A stretch of DNA of 64,000 nucleotides from Paracoccus zhejiangensis (GCF_002847445.1 NZ_CP025430.1:310001-374000), one strand, 5' to 3'. Shown: positions 1-9,702, counted from the first letter of the stretch. The notes: generated from the sequence alone by a model not told the origin. A program made the numbers and translations.

Positions 1-220
1 GCATCTGCACCACCGGCACGGTGAAGTCGGGGCGCAGCGCCACCTCGCCCCGCAGCGGATCGTCGGTCAGATAGGCGCGGGCACGGATATCCTCGCCGTA
101 AAGGTCCAGCAGCGTATCGGCGGGCAGAAGCAGGTCGGGGGCGACCTCGACCGCGCCGGCTTCGCGGAAACCGGCCAGCAGGCGCTGGCCCAGGGCCTGC
201 TTGTCGCGCTTGGTGATCAT
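1..220 (-). CDS. hisZ: ATP phosphoribosyltransferase regulatory subunit HisZ (5' part only)
   Basis: Only the first 73 codons lie inside the window; the gene continues beyond base 1. The reverse-strand translation starts [18 protein letters not shown] and runs into [12 protein letters not shown], which matches the start of the HisRS-like domain of HisZ. HisZ is the non-catalytic partner of short-form HisG in the first step of histidine biosynthesis. Its ATG overlaps the hisS stop codon (ATGA at 217-220), so the two are translationally coupled. A hisS-hisZ(-hisG) arrangement is common in alphaproteobacteria. A second histidyl-tRNA synthetase is unlikely, because a full hisS lies directly upstream. 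Confidence 0.85.
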   Translation of the reverse strand, partial: MITKRDKQALGQRLLAGFREAGAVEVAPDLLLPADTLLDLYGEDIRARAYLTDDPLRGEVALRPDFTVPVVQM

Positions 221-1698
221 CCGAGGATGCGCCGCACTTCGGCCACCAGGTCGGCGCGCGGCACCTCGGTCTGCGCCGGTTGCGCCTTCCATTCCTCATG
301 GCTGGCCTCGGCGGCAATCTTGGCGCCAAGGATCAGGTCCTTGACCTGCACCACGCCGCGCGCGGCCTCGTCACCGCCCTGGATGATCGCCACCGGGGAC
401 AGGCGCTTGTCGGCATATTTCAACTGGTTGCCGAAATTCTTCGGATTGCCGAGATAGACCTCGGCGCGGATGCCGGCATTGCGCAGCTCCGCCGCCATCG
501 CCTGGTAATCGCCCATGCGGTCGCGGTCCATCACGGTCACGACGACCGGCCCCACGGCCTCGGACCCTGCCAGACCCTTGGCACGCAAAGCCGCCAGCAG
601 CCGGTCGACGCCGATGGACAGCCCGGTGGCCGGGACCTTCTGGCCGGTGAAGCGCTCGACCAGCCCGTCATAGCGCCCGCCGCCCGCGACCGAGCCGAAT
701 TGCCGCTTGCGGCCCTTCTCGTCGAGGATCTCGAAGGTCAGTTCCGCCTCGAAGACCGGGCCGGTGTAATAGCCAAGGCCGCGCACGATCGAGGGATCGA
801 TGACGATGCGGTCCTCGCCCTTGCCCATGGCCGCCAGCATGTCGGCGATCTGCGCCAGTTCGTCCACGCCCTCGGCGCCGATGGCCGAGGCGCCGACGGC
901 CTTGCGCAGGTTTTCCAGCGTGGCGGCATTGTCCGCGCCCTTCGAGGTCAGGAAGGCCAGCACCGGCGCGGCCTGCGCATCGCTGAGGCCCACGCCCTCG
1001 ATCTCGGCGCCGCTCTCGTCCTTGCGGCCGGTGGTCAGCAATTGCCGCACCCCGGCCTCGCCGACCTTGTCGAACTTGTCGATCTGGCGCAGCACGTCCT
1101 CGGCCTGGTCCGCACCGACCTCGGCCGCCTCCATCACCCCGTTCAGCACCTTGCGGTTATTGAGGCGCACGATGTAATCGCCGCGTTCGATGCCCGCGCC
1201 CTCCAGCGCATCGGCCAGCATCCCACAGATCTCGGCATCCGCCGCCACCGAGGCCGAACCCACCGTATCGGCATCGCATTGATAGAATTGCCGGAATCGC
1301 CCCGGACCCGGCTTCTCGTTGCGCCAGACCGGACCCATCGCATAGCGGCGATAGGGCGAGGGCAGGTCATTCCTGAACTGCGCCGCGACGCGTGCCAAGG
1401 GCGCGGTCAGGTCATAGCGCAGCGCCAGCCAGTCGCCCGAGCCACCGCCCGGCACCGCTTCCTCTTGCCAGGCGAAGACGCCGGCATTGGGGCGGTCGAC
1501 ATCGGGCAGGAATTTCCCCAGTGCCTCGACCGTCTCGACGGCGCTGGTTTCCAGCGGGTCGAAGCCGTGGCGGTGATAGACCTCGGCGATGCGATCCAGC
1601 ATCTCCTTGCGTTCGGTCACGTCTGCGCCGAAATAGTCACGAAAGCCCTTCGGCGTTTCCGCCTTGGGACGGGGCTGTTTCTTTTGATCTTTCGCCAT
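217..1698 (-). CDS. hisS: histidyl-tRNA synthetase
   Basis: Class II aminoacyl-tRNA synthetase that charges tRNA-His in the cytoplasm, about 493 residues. Visible features are motif 1 near residues 18-23 (GFRDYF), motif 2 with [15 protein letters not shown], the HisRS signature RGLGYYTG, and motif 3 with [13 protein letters not shown]. An anticodon-binding domain forms the C-terminus. The frame is open 19 codons further upstream, but that extension runs toward the divergent slyX gene and looks non-coding. The start MAKDQKKQ at 1698 is therefore chosen. It is followed by hisZ with an ATGA overlap. Confidence 0.95.
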   Translation of the reverse strand: MAKDQKKQPRPKAETPKGFRDYFGADVTERKEMLDRIAEVYHRHGFDPLETSAVETVEALGKFLPDVDRPNAGVFAWQEEAVPGGGSGDWLALRYDLTAPLARVAAQFRNDLPSPYRRYAMGPVWRNEKPGPGRFRQFYQCDADTVGSASVAADAEICGMLADALEGAGIERGDYIVRLNNRKVLNGVMEAAEVGADQAEDVLRQIDKFDKVGEAGVRQLLTTGRKDESGAEIEGVGLSDAQAAPVLAFLTSKGADNAATLENLRKAVGASAIGAEGVDELAQIADMLAAMGKGEDRIVIDPSIVRGLGYYTGPVFEAELTFEILDEKGRKRQFGSVAGGGRYDGLVERFTGQKVPATGLSIGVDRLLAALRAKGLAGSEAVGPVVVTVMDRDRMGDYQAMAAELRNAGIRAEVYLGNPKNFGNQLKYADKRLSPVAIIQGGDEAARGVVQVKDLILGAKIAAEASHEEWKAQPAQTEVPRADLVAEVRRILG

Positions 1699-1747
1699 GT
1701 CGCTGCCTTTGGGCCAGTCCGTGGCTGCTTTAGCCGAGGGGGGCCAG

Positions 1748-1954
1748 ATGGACAAGCGCAGCGAGGCACTGGAAGAGGCGGTGGCGCATCTGACCCGCGC
1801 CGTGGACGAGCTGTCCGAGGTGGTGGCGCGGCAGGATGGCGAGATCGCCCTGCTGACCCGCCGGGTCGAGGCGCTGCTGCGCGCCGCGGCGGAACGCGAG
1901 GCGGATGCGGGGGGGACGATCCCGCTGGCCGATCAGAGGCCGCCGCATTGGTGA
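1748..1954 (+). CDS. slyX: SlyX family protein
   Basis: A 68-residue protein of almost pure helical heptad character ([19 protein letters not shown]), ending in RPPHW. The amphipathic coiled coil with a short Pro-Pro-His-aromatic tail is the hallmark of SlyX. The molecular role of SlyX is unknown; in enterobacteria it lies beside slyD. The start at 1748 has a good purine-rich ribosome binding site (GAGGGGGG) 4-11 bases upstream and is preferred over an upstream ATG at 1697 that overlaps hisS. It is divergent from hisS and convergent with purF. Confidence 0.8.
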   Translation: MDKRSEALEEAVAHLTRAVDELSEVVARQDGEIALLTRRVEALLRAAAEREADAGGTIPLADQRPPHW

Positions 1955-1960
1955 GGCACG

Positions 1961-2132
1961 CGGCAGAGGGCTGCGGGCGACCGCGGGCTGCCGCAGCCGG
2001 CGGTTGTTGTGTGCAGTTTATGGTGCCGAAACATCGAACGGCTGTTCGGCGCGGATCGGTGACGATGCGGCCGCCCATGGGGCGGTCGGCCGCAGCCCGG
2101 CGGGCCTGACGGCCCGCGTATCGGGCAGGGTC
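1961..2132 (+). repeat. dispersed intergenic repeat, copy A (between slyX and purF 3' ends)
   Basis: This segment matches the reverse complement of 19312-19489. Shared blocks include GACCGCGGGCTGCCGC, CATCGAACGGCTGTTCGGCG, GCGGCCGCCCATGGGGCGGT and CGGGCAGGGTCT in the same order and spacing. The block around 2069-2093 can fold into a hairpin with arms CCGCCC and GGGCGG. No gene is seen in the gap. Both copies sit between convergent genes, which suggests a transcription-end function. Confidence 0.75.
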
Positions 2133-2134
2133 TT

Positions 2135-3628
2135 CTACTCCGCCGCGTGCGCCGTCTCGCTGCCCAGCTTCATGCGGAAGCCGCGCTCGAGCTGGTCGAA
2201 GGGCGCCACCGGGTAATCGCCCGAGAAGCAGGCATCGCAATATTGCGGATGGTCCCGGTTGCGACCATTGGCCTCGCCCACGGCGCGGTAAAGCCCGTCC
2301 AGCGACACGAAGGACAGGCTGTCGACGCCGATCCAGTCGCGCATCTCTTCGGTAGACATCTGCGCCGCCAAGAGCTTGCCGCGATCGGGCGTGTCGACGC
2401 CGTAGAAGCAGGGCCAGGCGGTCGGCGGCGAGGCGATGCGGAAATGCACCTCGGCCGCGCCGGCATCGAGGATCATGTCCTTGATCTTGCGGCTGGTGGT
2501 GCCGCGGACCACCGAGTCGTCGACCAGCACGACACGTTTCCCTGCAATCAGCGAGCGGTTCACGTTCAGCTTCAGCCTCACGCCCATATTGCGGATCTGC
2601 TCGGTCGGCTCGATGAAGGTCCGGCCCATATACTGGTTGCGGATGATGCCCATGCCATAGGGAATGCCCGATTCCTGCGCAAAGCCGATGGCCGCCGGGG
2701 TGCCGCTGTCGGGCACCGGGCAGACCAGATCGGCCTCGATCGGGGCCTCGCGGGCCAGTTCCACGCCGATCTGGCGGCGGGTCTCGTAGACCGAGCGGCC
2801 GCCGATGATCGAATCCGGGCGCGAGAAATAGACATGTTCGAAGATGCAGAAGCGGCCCTTGGACGGTCCGAAGGGGCGGCTCGATTCGATCTGGCCCTTC
2901 GAGATGACGACCATCTCGCCCGGCTCGACCTCGCGCAGGAACTCGGCCCCGATGATGTCGAGCGCGCAGGTCTCCGAGGCCAGCACGAAACCGTCATCGC
3001 CCACCTTGCCCAGCACCAGCGGGCGCACGCCAAGCGGGTCGCGCACGCCGATCAGCTTGGTGCGGGTCATGGCGATGACCGAGAAGGCGCCCTCGACCCG
3101 GCGCAGGGCGTCCTTCATCCGTTCCGGGATGTTGCGCTGGATCGAGCGGGCCATCAGGTGGATGATGCATTCGCTGTCCGAGGAGGACTGGAAGATCGAG
3201 CCGCGCTCGATCAGCTCGCGGCGCAGGGCGGCGGCATTGGTGATATTGCCATTATGGGCGATGGCGCAGCCGCCCATGGCGAACTCGCCGAAGAAGGGCT
3301 GCACGTCGCGGATGGCGGTATTGGCCTTGGTTCCGGCGGTGGAATAGCGGACATGGCCGATGGCCAGCGGCCCCGGCAGCGTCGCCATCACGTCGGCCTT
3401 GGTGAAATTGTCGCGGACATAGCCAAAGCGGTGGGCGCTGTTGAAGCCCTGCTCGGCGTCATGGGCGACGATGCCGCCGGCCTCTTGCCCGCGATGTTGC
3501 AAGGCGTGCAGGCCAAGCGCGACAAAGCTGGCGGCCTCGGTCACCCCGGTGACCCCGAAGACGCCGCATTCCTCGTGCAGCCGGTCGGAATCAAAGGGAT
3601 GTGCCAGGAAGGGTTGCATCTGGGTCAT
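2135..3628 (-). CDS. purF: amidophosphoribosyltransferase
   Basis: First committed enzyme of purine synthesis: it makes 5-phosphoribosylamine from PRPP and glutamine. The protein has 497 residues. The N-terminal nucleophile glutaminase domain begins at Cys21 (EECGVFGV) after a short propeptide-like leader. The C-terminal phosphoribosyltransferase domain carries the PRPP loop VVLVDDSVVRGTTS. Length is typical. It is followed downstream by repeat copy A and convergent with slyX. Upstream, a terminator at 3681-3713 separates it from cvpA, so it has its own promoter in roughly 3629-3680. Confidence 0.97.
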   Translation of the reverse strand: MTQMQPFLAHPFDSDRLHEECGVFGVTGVTEAASFVALGLHALQHRGQEAGGIVAHDAEQGFNSAHRFGYVRDNFTKADVMATLPGPLAIGHVRYSTAGTKANTAIRDVQPFFGEFAMGGCAIAHNGNITNAAALRRELIERGSIFQSSSDSECIIHLMARSIQRNIPERMKDALRRVEGAFSVIAMTRTKLIGVRDPLGVRPLVLGKVGDDGFVLASETCALDIIGAEFLREVEPGEMVVISKGQIESSRPFGPSKGRFCIFEHVYFSRPDSIIGGRSVYETRRQIGVELAREAPIEADLVCPVPDSGTPAAIGFAQESGIPYGMGIIRNQYMGRTFIEPTEQIRNMGVRLKLNVNRSLIAGKRVVLVDDSVVRGTTSRKIKDMILDAGAAEVHFRIASPPTAWPCFYGVDTPDRGKLLAAQMSTEEMRDWIGVDSLSFVSLDGLYRAVGEANGRNRDHPQYCDACFSGDYPVAPFDQLERGFRMKLGSETAHAAE

Positions 3629-3680
3629 CGGAATTCCGGTGCTGCTTGTGGCGTCGTGCGCTATTTAGGGACGCATCACC

Positions 3681-3713
3681 AAAAAGTCACGCCCCCGCGT
3701 GCAGGCGGGGGCG
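3681..3713 (-). terminator. rho-independent terminator downstream of cvpA
   Basis: Inverted repeat with 9-bp arms CGCCCCCGC (3690-3698) and GCGGGGGCG (3705-3713). On the minus strand a short T run (complement of 3681-3685) follows a few bases after the stem. It lies just past the cvpA stop codon and before the purF start. Confidence 0.7.
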
Positions 3714-3746
3714 TTAAATTGTCTCTGAACTGTCACGTTCAGGCGA

Positions 3747-4418
3747 TCAGTTGGACGGCGCGACCGGTGCCTCGGGGGCTGCGGGGGCTTCCGGGGCGGT
3801 TTCCGGGGCCGCGTCGGTGGCCGGAGCCGCCGGCGTCTCGGTCGTCGCATCGACCGCCGCGCCGGTGCTGCCACAGCTGCCCACCAGCTGCTCGTAGCGG
3901 TTCTCGATCCAGCCCGGCGCATCATCGGGCAGGCTGTCATTCATCTGGTTGCCAAGCCGGGCAAAGACCTGCGCCGAGCGCGAGTTTTCCACCATCGGCA
4001 CGCTCTGGCTGGTCATCACCCGGTCATAGACGATGAAGGCCACCGCGATCAGCAGGACGCCGCGCGCCACGCCGAACAGGAAGCCCATGCCTTGGTCGAT
4101 GCCGCCAAGTGCCGAGCGCTGCACCACCGAAGAGAAGAGGGGGGTGATGATCGAGAAGACCACCAGCGCCAGCGCGAAGACCACGGCAAAGCCCGCGATC
4201 ATGCTGAGCTCGCAATTGTCGCCGAGAAAATCGCGCAGATAGGGGATCTGCCCGATCAGCGGGCGCATCGTCCCGGCGAAGAGGAAGGCCAGGATGGCCG
4301 CCCCGATCCAGCCCAGAATCGCCAGCGATTCGCGCACGAATCCCCGCGAATAGGCCAGAATGGCCGAGAGGATGATGACCGCGGCCACGATGCCGTCGAT
4401 GATGGTAAAGCCGTCCAT
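3747..4418 (-). CDS. cvpA: CvpA family membrane protein
   Basis: Protein of 223 residues with about four predicted membrane helices in the first 125 residues. It starts MDGFTIIDGIVAAVIILSA, characteristic of the CvpA (colicin V production) family. The C-terminal 45 residues are rich in Ala, Pro, Thr and Glu and look disordered. Its place between radA and purF matches the frequent cvpA-purF linkage in proteobacteria. Its biochemical function is not settled; in E. coli it is linked to colicin V production and envelope stress. It probably shares a transcript with radA, 42 bases upstream. Confidence 0.9.
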   Translation of the reverse strand: MDGFTIIDGIVAAVIILSAILAYSRGFVRESLAILGWIGAAILAFLFAGTMRPLIGQIPYLRDFLGDNCELSMIAGFAVVFALALVVFSIITPLFSSVVQRSALGGIDQGMGFLFGVARGVLLIAVAFIVYDRVMTSQSVPMVENSRSAQVFARLGNQMNDSLPDDAPGWIENRYEQLVGSCGSTGAAVDATTETPAAPATDAAPETAPEAPAAPEAPVAPSN

Positions 4419-4460
4419 GAACCTGCCCTCGCGCCGGTTTTCCTTGGTTTTCCGCGGGTT

Positions 4461-5825
4461 TCAGCCGGCGCCGAACACCTCGCCCACAAATCCTGTCAGA
4501 TCGGCAATGCCCATCAAGGACATGCCGCTTACACCCTCGACCTTTCGGGCCTCGGGCAAAATCGCCTGTGAAAAACCAAGTTTTTGCGCCTCTTTCAACC
4601 TGTTTTCGGCCTGAGCGACGGGACGTAGCGCCCCGGACAGGCTGATTTCGCCAAAGAGGACACAGTCAGCGGGCAGCGCACTATCTTCGCGTGCGCTCAG
4701 CAGCGCCCCCGCAATCGCCAGATCGGCGGCGGGTTCGTTGACCCGCATTCCGCCCGCGACGTTGAGGAAGACATCGAGCCCGGCAAAGGGAATGCCGCAG
4801 CGCGCATCGAGCACGGCAAGGATGGTCGAGACCCGGCCGCTGTCCAGCCCGACCACGGTGCGGCGCGGGCTGGCCAGCGTCGAGGGGGCGACCAGCGCCT
4901 GAATCTCGGTCAGCACCGGCCTAGTGCCTTCGATCCCGGCGAAAACGGCGCTGCCGGCGACGGGCTGACCGCGCTCGGAGAGGAACAGGGCCGATGGGTT
5001 GGCAACTTCCGACAGGCCCGCGCCGGTCATCTCGAAGACGCCGATCTCGCCCGCCGGGCCAAAGCGGTTCTTGACGCTGCGCAGGATGCGGAACTGGTGG
5101 CCGCGCTCGCCTTCGAAATAAAGCACGGTATCGACCATATGCTCGACCACGCGGGGGCCGGCGATCTGGCCCTCCTTGGTGACATGGCCGACCAGCACCA
5201 CGGCGACGCCACGCCGCTTGGCGAAGGTCACCAGCTCATGCGCGGCGCTGCGCACCTGCGCAACCGATCCCGGCGCCGCCTCGACCTGGTCGGACCAGAG
5301 CGTCTGGATCGAGTCGATCACCGCCAGATCGGGGCGTTCGGCATCCAGCGTGGTCAGGATGTCGCGCAGGTTGGTCTCGGTCCCCAGTCGCACCGGCGCA
5401 TCCGCCAGCCCCAGACGCTGCGCGCGCAGGCGGATCTGCGCCCCGGCCTCCTCGCCACTGATATAGACCGCCTGAAGGCCCTTTCGGGCGAAGGCCGCCG
5501 CGCCCTGCAACAGCAGCGTCGACTTGCCGATGCCCGGATCGCCGCCGACCAGAATGGCGCTGCCCGGCACCAGCCCGCCGCCCAGCACCCGGTCCAGTTC
5601 CTCCATGCCGCTGTCGCTGCGCGGGGGCGGCGCCTCGGCGCTGGTCAGCGGGGCCAGCGGGATGGCGCGGCCCTTGGTGGCGCCAAGACCCCGGCCCGGC
5701 CCCTGTGACAAGGGCGCTTCCTCGATGATGGTGTTCCAGGCCCCGCAGGCCTCGCAGCGCCCGGCCCATTTCTTGTGGGCGGCGCCGCAGGCGGTGCAGG
5801 TGAAGGCGGTGACGGATTTGGCCAT
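4461..5825 (-). CDS. radA: DNA repair protein RadA
   Basis: RadA (Sms) is a RecA-like ATPase that helps branch migration during recombinational repair. The 454-residue protein has the expected order: a zinc finger with Cys10, Cys13, Cys24 and Cys27, a Walker A motif GGDPGIGKST, the RadA-specific KNRFG motif, and a C-terminal Lon-protease-like domain. The start at 5825 (MAKSVTAF) places the zinc finger at the usual position. An ATG 13 codons upstream is rejected as it adds a leader not typical of the family. It is divergent from the lolC-type gene. Confidence 0.96.
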   Translation of the reverse strand: MAKSVTAFTCTACGAAHKKWAGRCEACGAWNTIIEEAPLSQGPGRGLGATKGRAIPLAPLTSAEAPPPRSDSGMEELDRVLGGGLVPGSAILVGGDPGIGKSTLLLQGAAAFARKGLQAVYISGEEAGAQIRLRAQRLGLADAPVRLGTETNLRDILTTLDAERPDLAVIDSIQTLWSDQVEAAPGSVAQVRSAAHELVTFAKRRGVAVVLVGHVTKEGQIAGPRVVEHMVDTVLYFEGERGHQFRILRSVKNRFGPAGEIGVFEMTGAGLSEVANPSALFLSERGQPVAGSAVFAGIEGTRPVLTEIQALVAPSTLASPRRTVVGLDSGRVSTILAVLDARCGIPFAGLDVFLNVAGGMRVNEPAADLAIAGALLSAREDSALPADCVLFGEISLSGALRPVAQAENRLKEAQKLGFSQAILPEARKVEGVSGMSLMGIADLTGFVGEVFGAG

Positions 5826-5961
5826 GGCATATCTTGTGGCAGCCGGGCGCGGGCACCGCAACATGGATATTTCGGGCAGCGCGCGGCGCTCACGCCATTG
5901 TCGGCTTGAATTTTCGCGGCGGCGCGGTCAGGGTCTGCGCGATTTTCGGCAAGGATCCCCG

Positions 5962-7263
5962 ATGGCCAGCCCGGCGCCCTTCTCCCGCTACGAATTCATG
6001 ATCGCCTGGCGTTACCTGCGCGCGCGCCGGGCCGAGGGCGGGGTCAGCGTGATGACCTGGATCAGCCTGATCGGCATCGCGCTGGGGGTGATGGCGCTGA
6101 TCGCCACGCTGGCGGTGCGGGCCGGGTTCCGGGCCGAATTCGTCGACACCATCCTCGGCGCCAATGCGCATTCGACCGTCTACATGGCGCCCACCAGCTT
6201 TACCAACGATCTGACCGGCGAGGTCTATACCCAGTCCGGCGTCATCGAGGATTATGACGCGCTGACCGCCCGCATCGCCGCGCTGCCCGGCGTCACCCGC
6301 GCCAATGCCGTGGTGAAGGGTCAGGTGATGGCGACCGCCGGTGACAGTTCCAACGTCGCCGAGGTCTTTGGCGTCACCGAGGCCGACCTGGCCGCCATGC
6401 CGCGCATTGTCGATCCCGAGACGTCCGCCGGCGATCTGGCGGATTTCGGGAACGGCGTGGCGATCGGCTCGGGCATCGCGCGCGAGCTGAACCTTGGCAT
6501 CGGCGACAGGATCCGGCTGATCTCGCCAGATGGCGCCAAGACCCCCTCGGGTACCACGCCGCGGGTGAATGCCTATGAAGTCACCTATATCTTCAGCGCC
6601 GGCCGCTATGACATCGACCGCACCCGCATCTACATGCCGCTGGCCGAGGCGCAGAGCTATTTCAACCGCGAGGGTGTGGCCGACGAGATCGAGGTCTTCG
6701 TCAGCGACCCCGAGCGGGTGGGCGACTGGACCCCAGCCCTGATGCAGGCTGCGGGCGATCGGTCGCTGGTCTGGACCTGGCAGGACGCCTCGGGTTCGTT
6801 CCTCTCGGCCCTCGACATGGAGGATGACGTGATGTTCGTCATCCTGTCGGTGCTGGTGCTGATCGCCTCGATGAACATCACCTCGGGCCTGATCATGCTG
6901 GTGAAGAACAAGGGCCGCGACATCGGTATCCTGCGCACCATGGGCCTGACCGAGGGCGCGGTGCTGCGGGTCTTCTTCCTCTGCGGCGCCTTCACCGGCG
7001 TCATCGGCACCATTGCGGGCGTGTTGCTGGGCGTGGCTCTCGCGCTGAACGTCGACAATATCATGGCGGCGCTGAATGCGTTGACCGGCGGCGGGGCCTG
7101 GCAGCCCGAGGTACGCGGCATCTATCGCCTGCCGGCCGAGTTGCGCGCGTGGGACATCTTCCGGGCGGTGGCGCTGTCGCTGGCGCTCTCGTTCATCGTC
7201 ACCATCTTCCCCGCGCGCCGCGCCGCGCGCATGAACCCGGTGGAGGCCCTGCGCTATGAATGA
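5962..7263 (+). CDS. lolC: lipoprotein-releasing ABC transporter permease LolC/LolE
   Basis: Inner-membrane subunit of the LolCDE complex, which detaches mature lipoproteins from the inner membrane for transfer to LolA. The 433-residue protein has one N-terminal membrane segment (about residues 29-50), a large periplasmic MacB-like domain, and three C-terminal segments with the typical [13 protein letters not shown] loop. The start at 5962 follows an AAGGA ribosome binding site. Many alphaproteobacteria have a single LolC/E-type permease that forms a homodimer, and only one is present here. It overlaps lolD by 8 bases. Confidence 0.93.
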   Translation: MASPAPFSRYEFMIAWRYLRARRAEGGVSVMTWISLIGIALGVMALIATLAVRAGFRAEFVDTILGANAHSTVYMAPTSFTNDLTGEVYTQSGVIEDYDALTARIAALPGVTRANAVVKGQVMATAGDSSNVAEVFGVTEADLAAMPRIVDPETSAGDLADFGNGVAIGSGIARELNLGIGDRIRLISPDGAKTPSGTTPRVNAYEVTYIFSAGRYDIDRTRIYMPLAEAQSYFNREGVADEIEVFVSDPERVGDWTPALMQAAGDRSLVWTWQDASGSFLSALDMEDDVMFVILSVLVLIASMNITSGLIMLVKNKGRDIGILRTMGLTEGAVLRVFFLCGAFTGVIGTIAGVLLGVALALNVDNIMAALNALTGGGAWQPEVRGIYRLPAELRAWDIFRAVALSLALSFIVTIFPARRAARMNPVEALRYE

Positions 7264-7927
7264 GGTGCTGCGGCTTCACGGGGTCAGCAAGACCTATGGC
7301 AAGGACGGCCCGGCCCCGGTCGAGGTCTTGTCGGGCATCGACCTGTCGGTGGCGCGGGGCGAGGTGGTGGCGCTGGTCGCGCCCTCCGGGGCGGGAAAGT
7401 CGACGCTTCTGCATATCGCCGGGTTGCTGGACACGCCGGACGAGGGGCAGGTGGCCCTGAACGGCCGCGACATGACCGGGCTGCCCGACAAGGCGCGGAC
7501 CGAAGCGCGCCGCGCCGAGCTGGGCTTTGTCTACCAGTTCCACCACCTGCTGCCGGAATTCACCGCCGCCGAGAACATCATCCTGCCGCAACTGGCCGAT
7601 GGCGTGGCGGCGCGCGCGGCTTCGGCCCGCGCCACCGACCTGCTGGATCGCGTCGGCCTTGCCCATCGCGCCGCGCACCGCCCGGCCGAGCTTTCAGGGG
7701 GCGAGCAACAGCGTGTGGCGTTTTGCCGCGCCCTCGCCAACCAGCCGGCCCTGCTTCTGGCCGACGAGCCGACCGGCAACCTTGACCCCGAAACCTCGGA
7801 CCGGGTCTTTGATATGCTGATGGCGCTGGTGCGCGAGACCGGCCTTTCGGCCCTGATCGCCACCCATAACCATGACCTCGCCGGGCGCATGGACCGCATC
7901 ATCACCCTTGGCCGCCCGCTTGCCTGA
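7256..7927 (+). CDS. lolD: lipoprotein-releasing ABC transporter ATP-binding protein LolD
   Basis: ATPase subunit of the lipoprotein exporter, 223 residues. It shows Walker A (APSGAGKST), Q-loop ([12 protein letters not shown]), the signature [10 protein letters not shown] and Walker B ([12 protein letters not shown]). The start overlaps the 3' end of the permease gene, indicating one operon. The FHHLLPEF stretch after the Q-loop is typical of LolD and distinguishes it from MacB-type ATPases. Confidence 0.94.
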   Translation: MNEVLRLHGVSKTYGKDGPAPVEVLSGIDLSVARGEVVALVAPSGAGKSTLLHIAGLLDTPDEGQVALNGRDMTGLPDKARTEARRAELGFVYQFHHLLPEFTAAENIILPQLADGVAARAASARATDLLDRVGLAHRAAHRPAELSGGEQQRVAFCRALANQPALLLADEPTGNLDPETSDRVFDMLMALVRETGLSALIATHNHDLAGRMDRIITLGRPLA

Positions 7928-7978
7928 GAACCGGGCTTGCGGCAGAGTCGGATCAGAACAACCCAGAAGGGGACAGCG

Positions 7979-8410
7979 ATGCGAGCAGTGATTTCGGGTC
8001 TGGCCGGCGCGGCGGCGATGGCACTGATGGTGGCCGCCTGTTCGCCCGAACCGCGCGATCTTGATGCGGCGATGGATCCCGAGGAGGGCGCGCGGATGGA
8101 CTTTGTCAATCTCTGCTCGGATTGCCACGGGCCGGGCGGCAAGGGCGATGGCCGCGCCGCGCCCGGCATGGTACCGCCGCCCGCCGACCTGACCACGATC
8201 AGCGCCCGCAATGGCGGGGTCTTCCCCAAGGCACAGGTGGCGGGCCATATCTATGGCCACACCATGGGCCGCTCTGACAGCCCGATGCCGCAATTCGGCG
8301 ACCTCTTCGCCGGGCCGGAAATCATGTACGAGACCGGCAAGGGTCAGGTGACGCCGACCCCGGCACGGCTGGCGGCGCTGACCGACTACCTCGCAGAGAA
8401 CCAGGAGTAA
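7979..8410 (+). CDS. lipoprotein c-type cytochrome
   Basis: Protein of 143 residues with a signal peptide ending in a lipobox (MVAAC, Cys near residue 20), so it is probably a lipid-anchored periplasmic protein. One haem-binding motif CSDCH lies in the NLCSDCHGPGGKGDG segment, followed by mono-haem cytochrome c features; Met residues in HTMGRSDSPMPQF are candidate axial ligands. The chosen start has an AGAAGGGG ribosome binding site; an upstream in-frame ATG at 7937 would spoil the signal peptide. The electron partner cannot be told from the sequence. It overlaps the next gene by one base. Confidence 0.85.
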   Translation: MRAVISGLAGAAAMALMVAACSPEPRDLDAAMDPEEGARMDFVNLCSDCHGPGGKGDGRAAPGMVPPPADLTTISARNGGVFPKAQVAGHIYGHTMGRSDSPMPQFGDLFAGPEIMYETGKGQVTPTPARLAALTDYLAENQE

Positions 8411-8913
8411 TGCGGGGGTTTCTTGCCGCCGGCGCGCTGACCGCCGCCTTCCTTCAGCCCGCCGCCGCCGATCCGGCCGAGCAATTCGGGACGGCGATGA
8501 AATACGGCCTGCCGCTGGCCGCAGCGGTCTGCGCCGAACGCGACGACCGGCTGGAGGATTTCGCCGTCCGAGGCCTGCTGAACGCCGCGATCGTCTGGGG
8601 CATGAAGGAATATCTCGACGGTACCCCCCTGTCGCGCCGCCCCTCCGGCGAGGGCAAGGGCTTTCCCTCCGGCCACACCGCCGCCGCCTTCTTCGGCGCC
8701 TCGGACCTCGCCGGCAAATGCTTCGAGGACGACCGAGCCGCCGGCGCCGCGCTGTACGGCGCGGCGGGCTTCACCGGCTGGAGCCGTGTCCATGCCGGCG
8801 AGCATACCGTGCCGCAAGTGATGAGCGGCGCGCTGATCGGGATCACCTTCGGGGCGGCGAGTTTCGGGATTGGGGCGCAGGGGGTGGGGTTTGAAATGGG
8901 GATGCGGTTTTAG
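8410..8913 (+). CDS. PAP2-like (phosphatidic acid phosphatase type 2) family protein
   Basis: Protein of 167 residues with an N-terminal signal-like segment. PAP2 motifs are recognisable: Arg76-Arg77-Pro78, PSGH at 86-89, and the third motif with Ser125-Arg126 and His132. The residue four after His132, normally Asp in the family, is Gln136, so the third motif is imperfect. The core is short and has few strong membrane helices, so this may be a periplasmic, non-classical member. It is translationally coupled to the cytochrome gene (TAATG). Substrate is unknown. Confidence 0.7.
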   Translation: MRGFLAAGALTAAFLQPAAADPAEQFGTAMKYGLPLAAAVCAERDDRLEDFAVRGLLNAAIVWGMKEYLDGTPLSRRPSGEGKGFPSGHTAAAFFGASDLAGKCFEDDRAAGAALYGAAGFTGWSRVHAGEHTVPQVMSGALIGITFGAASFGIGAQGVGFEMGMRF

Positions 8914-8964
8914 GGGGCGGGTGGGTCAACTTCTAATGCAGATGGTTGAGGGAGCACGTGCTCA

Positions 8965-9702
8965 ATGACATCACTCGTGCCGGTGGCCGGGCAGGACGCC
9001 GAATTTGCAGAACTGTTTGAGCACATCTACACGCAACTCGCGACGATCCGTCTGAAATGGCGTGTCTATCGAGCATTCTACGGCACCAACTCCGAGCGCG
9101 TTTCACTGCTAAACAGTATTTCGGGCACGACAGCTCTCATCATTCAGGATGCACTTTACGATGATGTTGTGCTCAGCCTTTGCAGACTCGCCGATCCAGC
9201 CAATTCACGCGGCAAAGAGAACAATTCGCTATTTCGTCTGCTCACTCTGACTGAAGAAAGCCCAGATCGGGCGACATTTTCGGGAATGGTCGCAGATTTC
9301 AAGTCGGCATGCGATCCGCTCATTGGTCAGCGCCATCGCTTTATCGCACATTCTGATCGAAGCGCGCGTTTCGACAAAAGTGGATCACAGGGTGTTTCTA
9401 GACTGCAGATTGAGCACGCCATCGAAAGTCTGCGACTGGTCGTAGTCTACATGCACCTGAAGGCTTTCGGCACGCATGTATCCAGCGAACCAGTCAGCAA
9501 CCTAGGGTCAGACGAAGTCTCCTTTTTGCGTACACTCTACTACGGCCAGCAGAAGTTGGAGGAAATGAGGTCGGACATACTGGATCAGGCCGGAAAAACG
9601 GCTGCCGACCCTAGGGAGATTCCACCTGAAACACGGGCGCTACGAGATCTCTATGAAATGCCAGAGTGGTTGAATTACCGACCACCCGAGAGAATGGACT
9701 AG
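8965..9702 (+). CDS. HEPN/AbiU2-like protein, function unknown
   Basis: Protein of 245 residues, mostly helical, without membrane segments. The piece GQRHRFIAHSDRSARF near residues 121-136 resembles the HEPN catalytic signature (Arg123-x5-His129) and the R..IAHSD variant I associate with AbiU2-like HEPN proteins. HEPN domains are often RNases in defence or toxin systems, so abortive-infection activity is possible but only inferred. GC content is visibly lower and codon use more AT-rich than in neighbours, suggesting recent transfer. It ends tail-to-tail with brnA, the two stop codons sharing the CTAG at 9699-9702. No obvious partner antitoxin (MNT nucleotidyltransferase) is adjacent. Confidence 0.55.
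   Translation: MTSLVPVAGQDAEFAELFEHIYTQLATIRLKWRVYRAFYGTNSERVSLLNSISGTTALIIQDALYDDVVLSLCRLADPANSRGKENNSLFRLLTLTEESPDRATFSGMVADFKSACDPLIGQRHRFIAHSDRSARFDKSGSQGVSRLQIEHAIESLRLVVVYMHLKAFGTHVSSEPVSNLGSDEVSFLRTLYYGQQKLEEMRSDILDQAGKTAADPREIPPETRALRDLYEMPEWLNYRPPERMD

Noticed and set aside
1961..2132. Insertion sequence remnant
   Set aside because: No transposase fragment, no terminal inverted repeats and no target duplication were seen; a dispersed non-coding repeat fits better.
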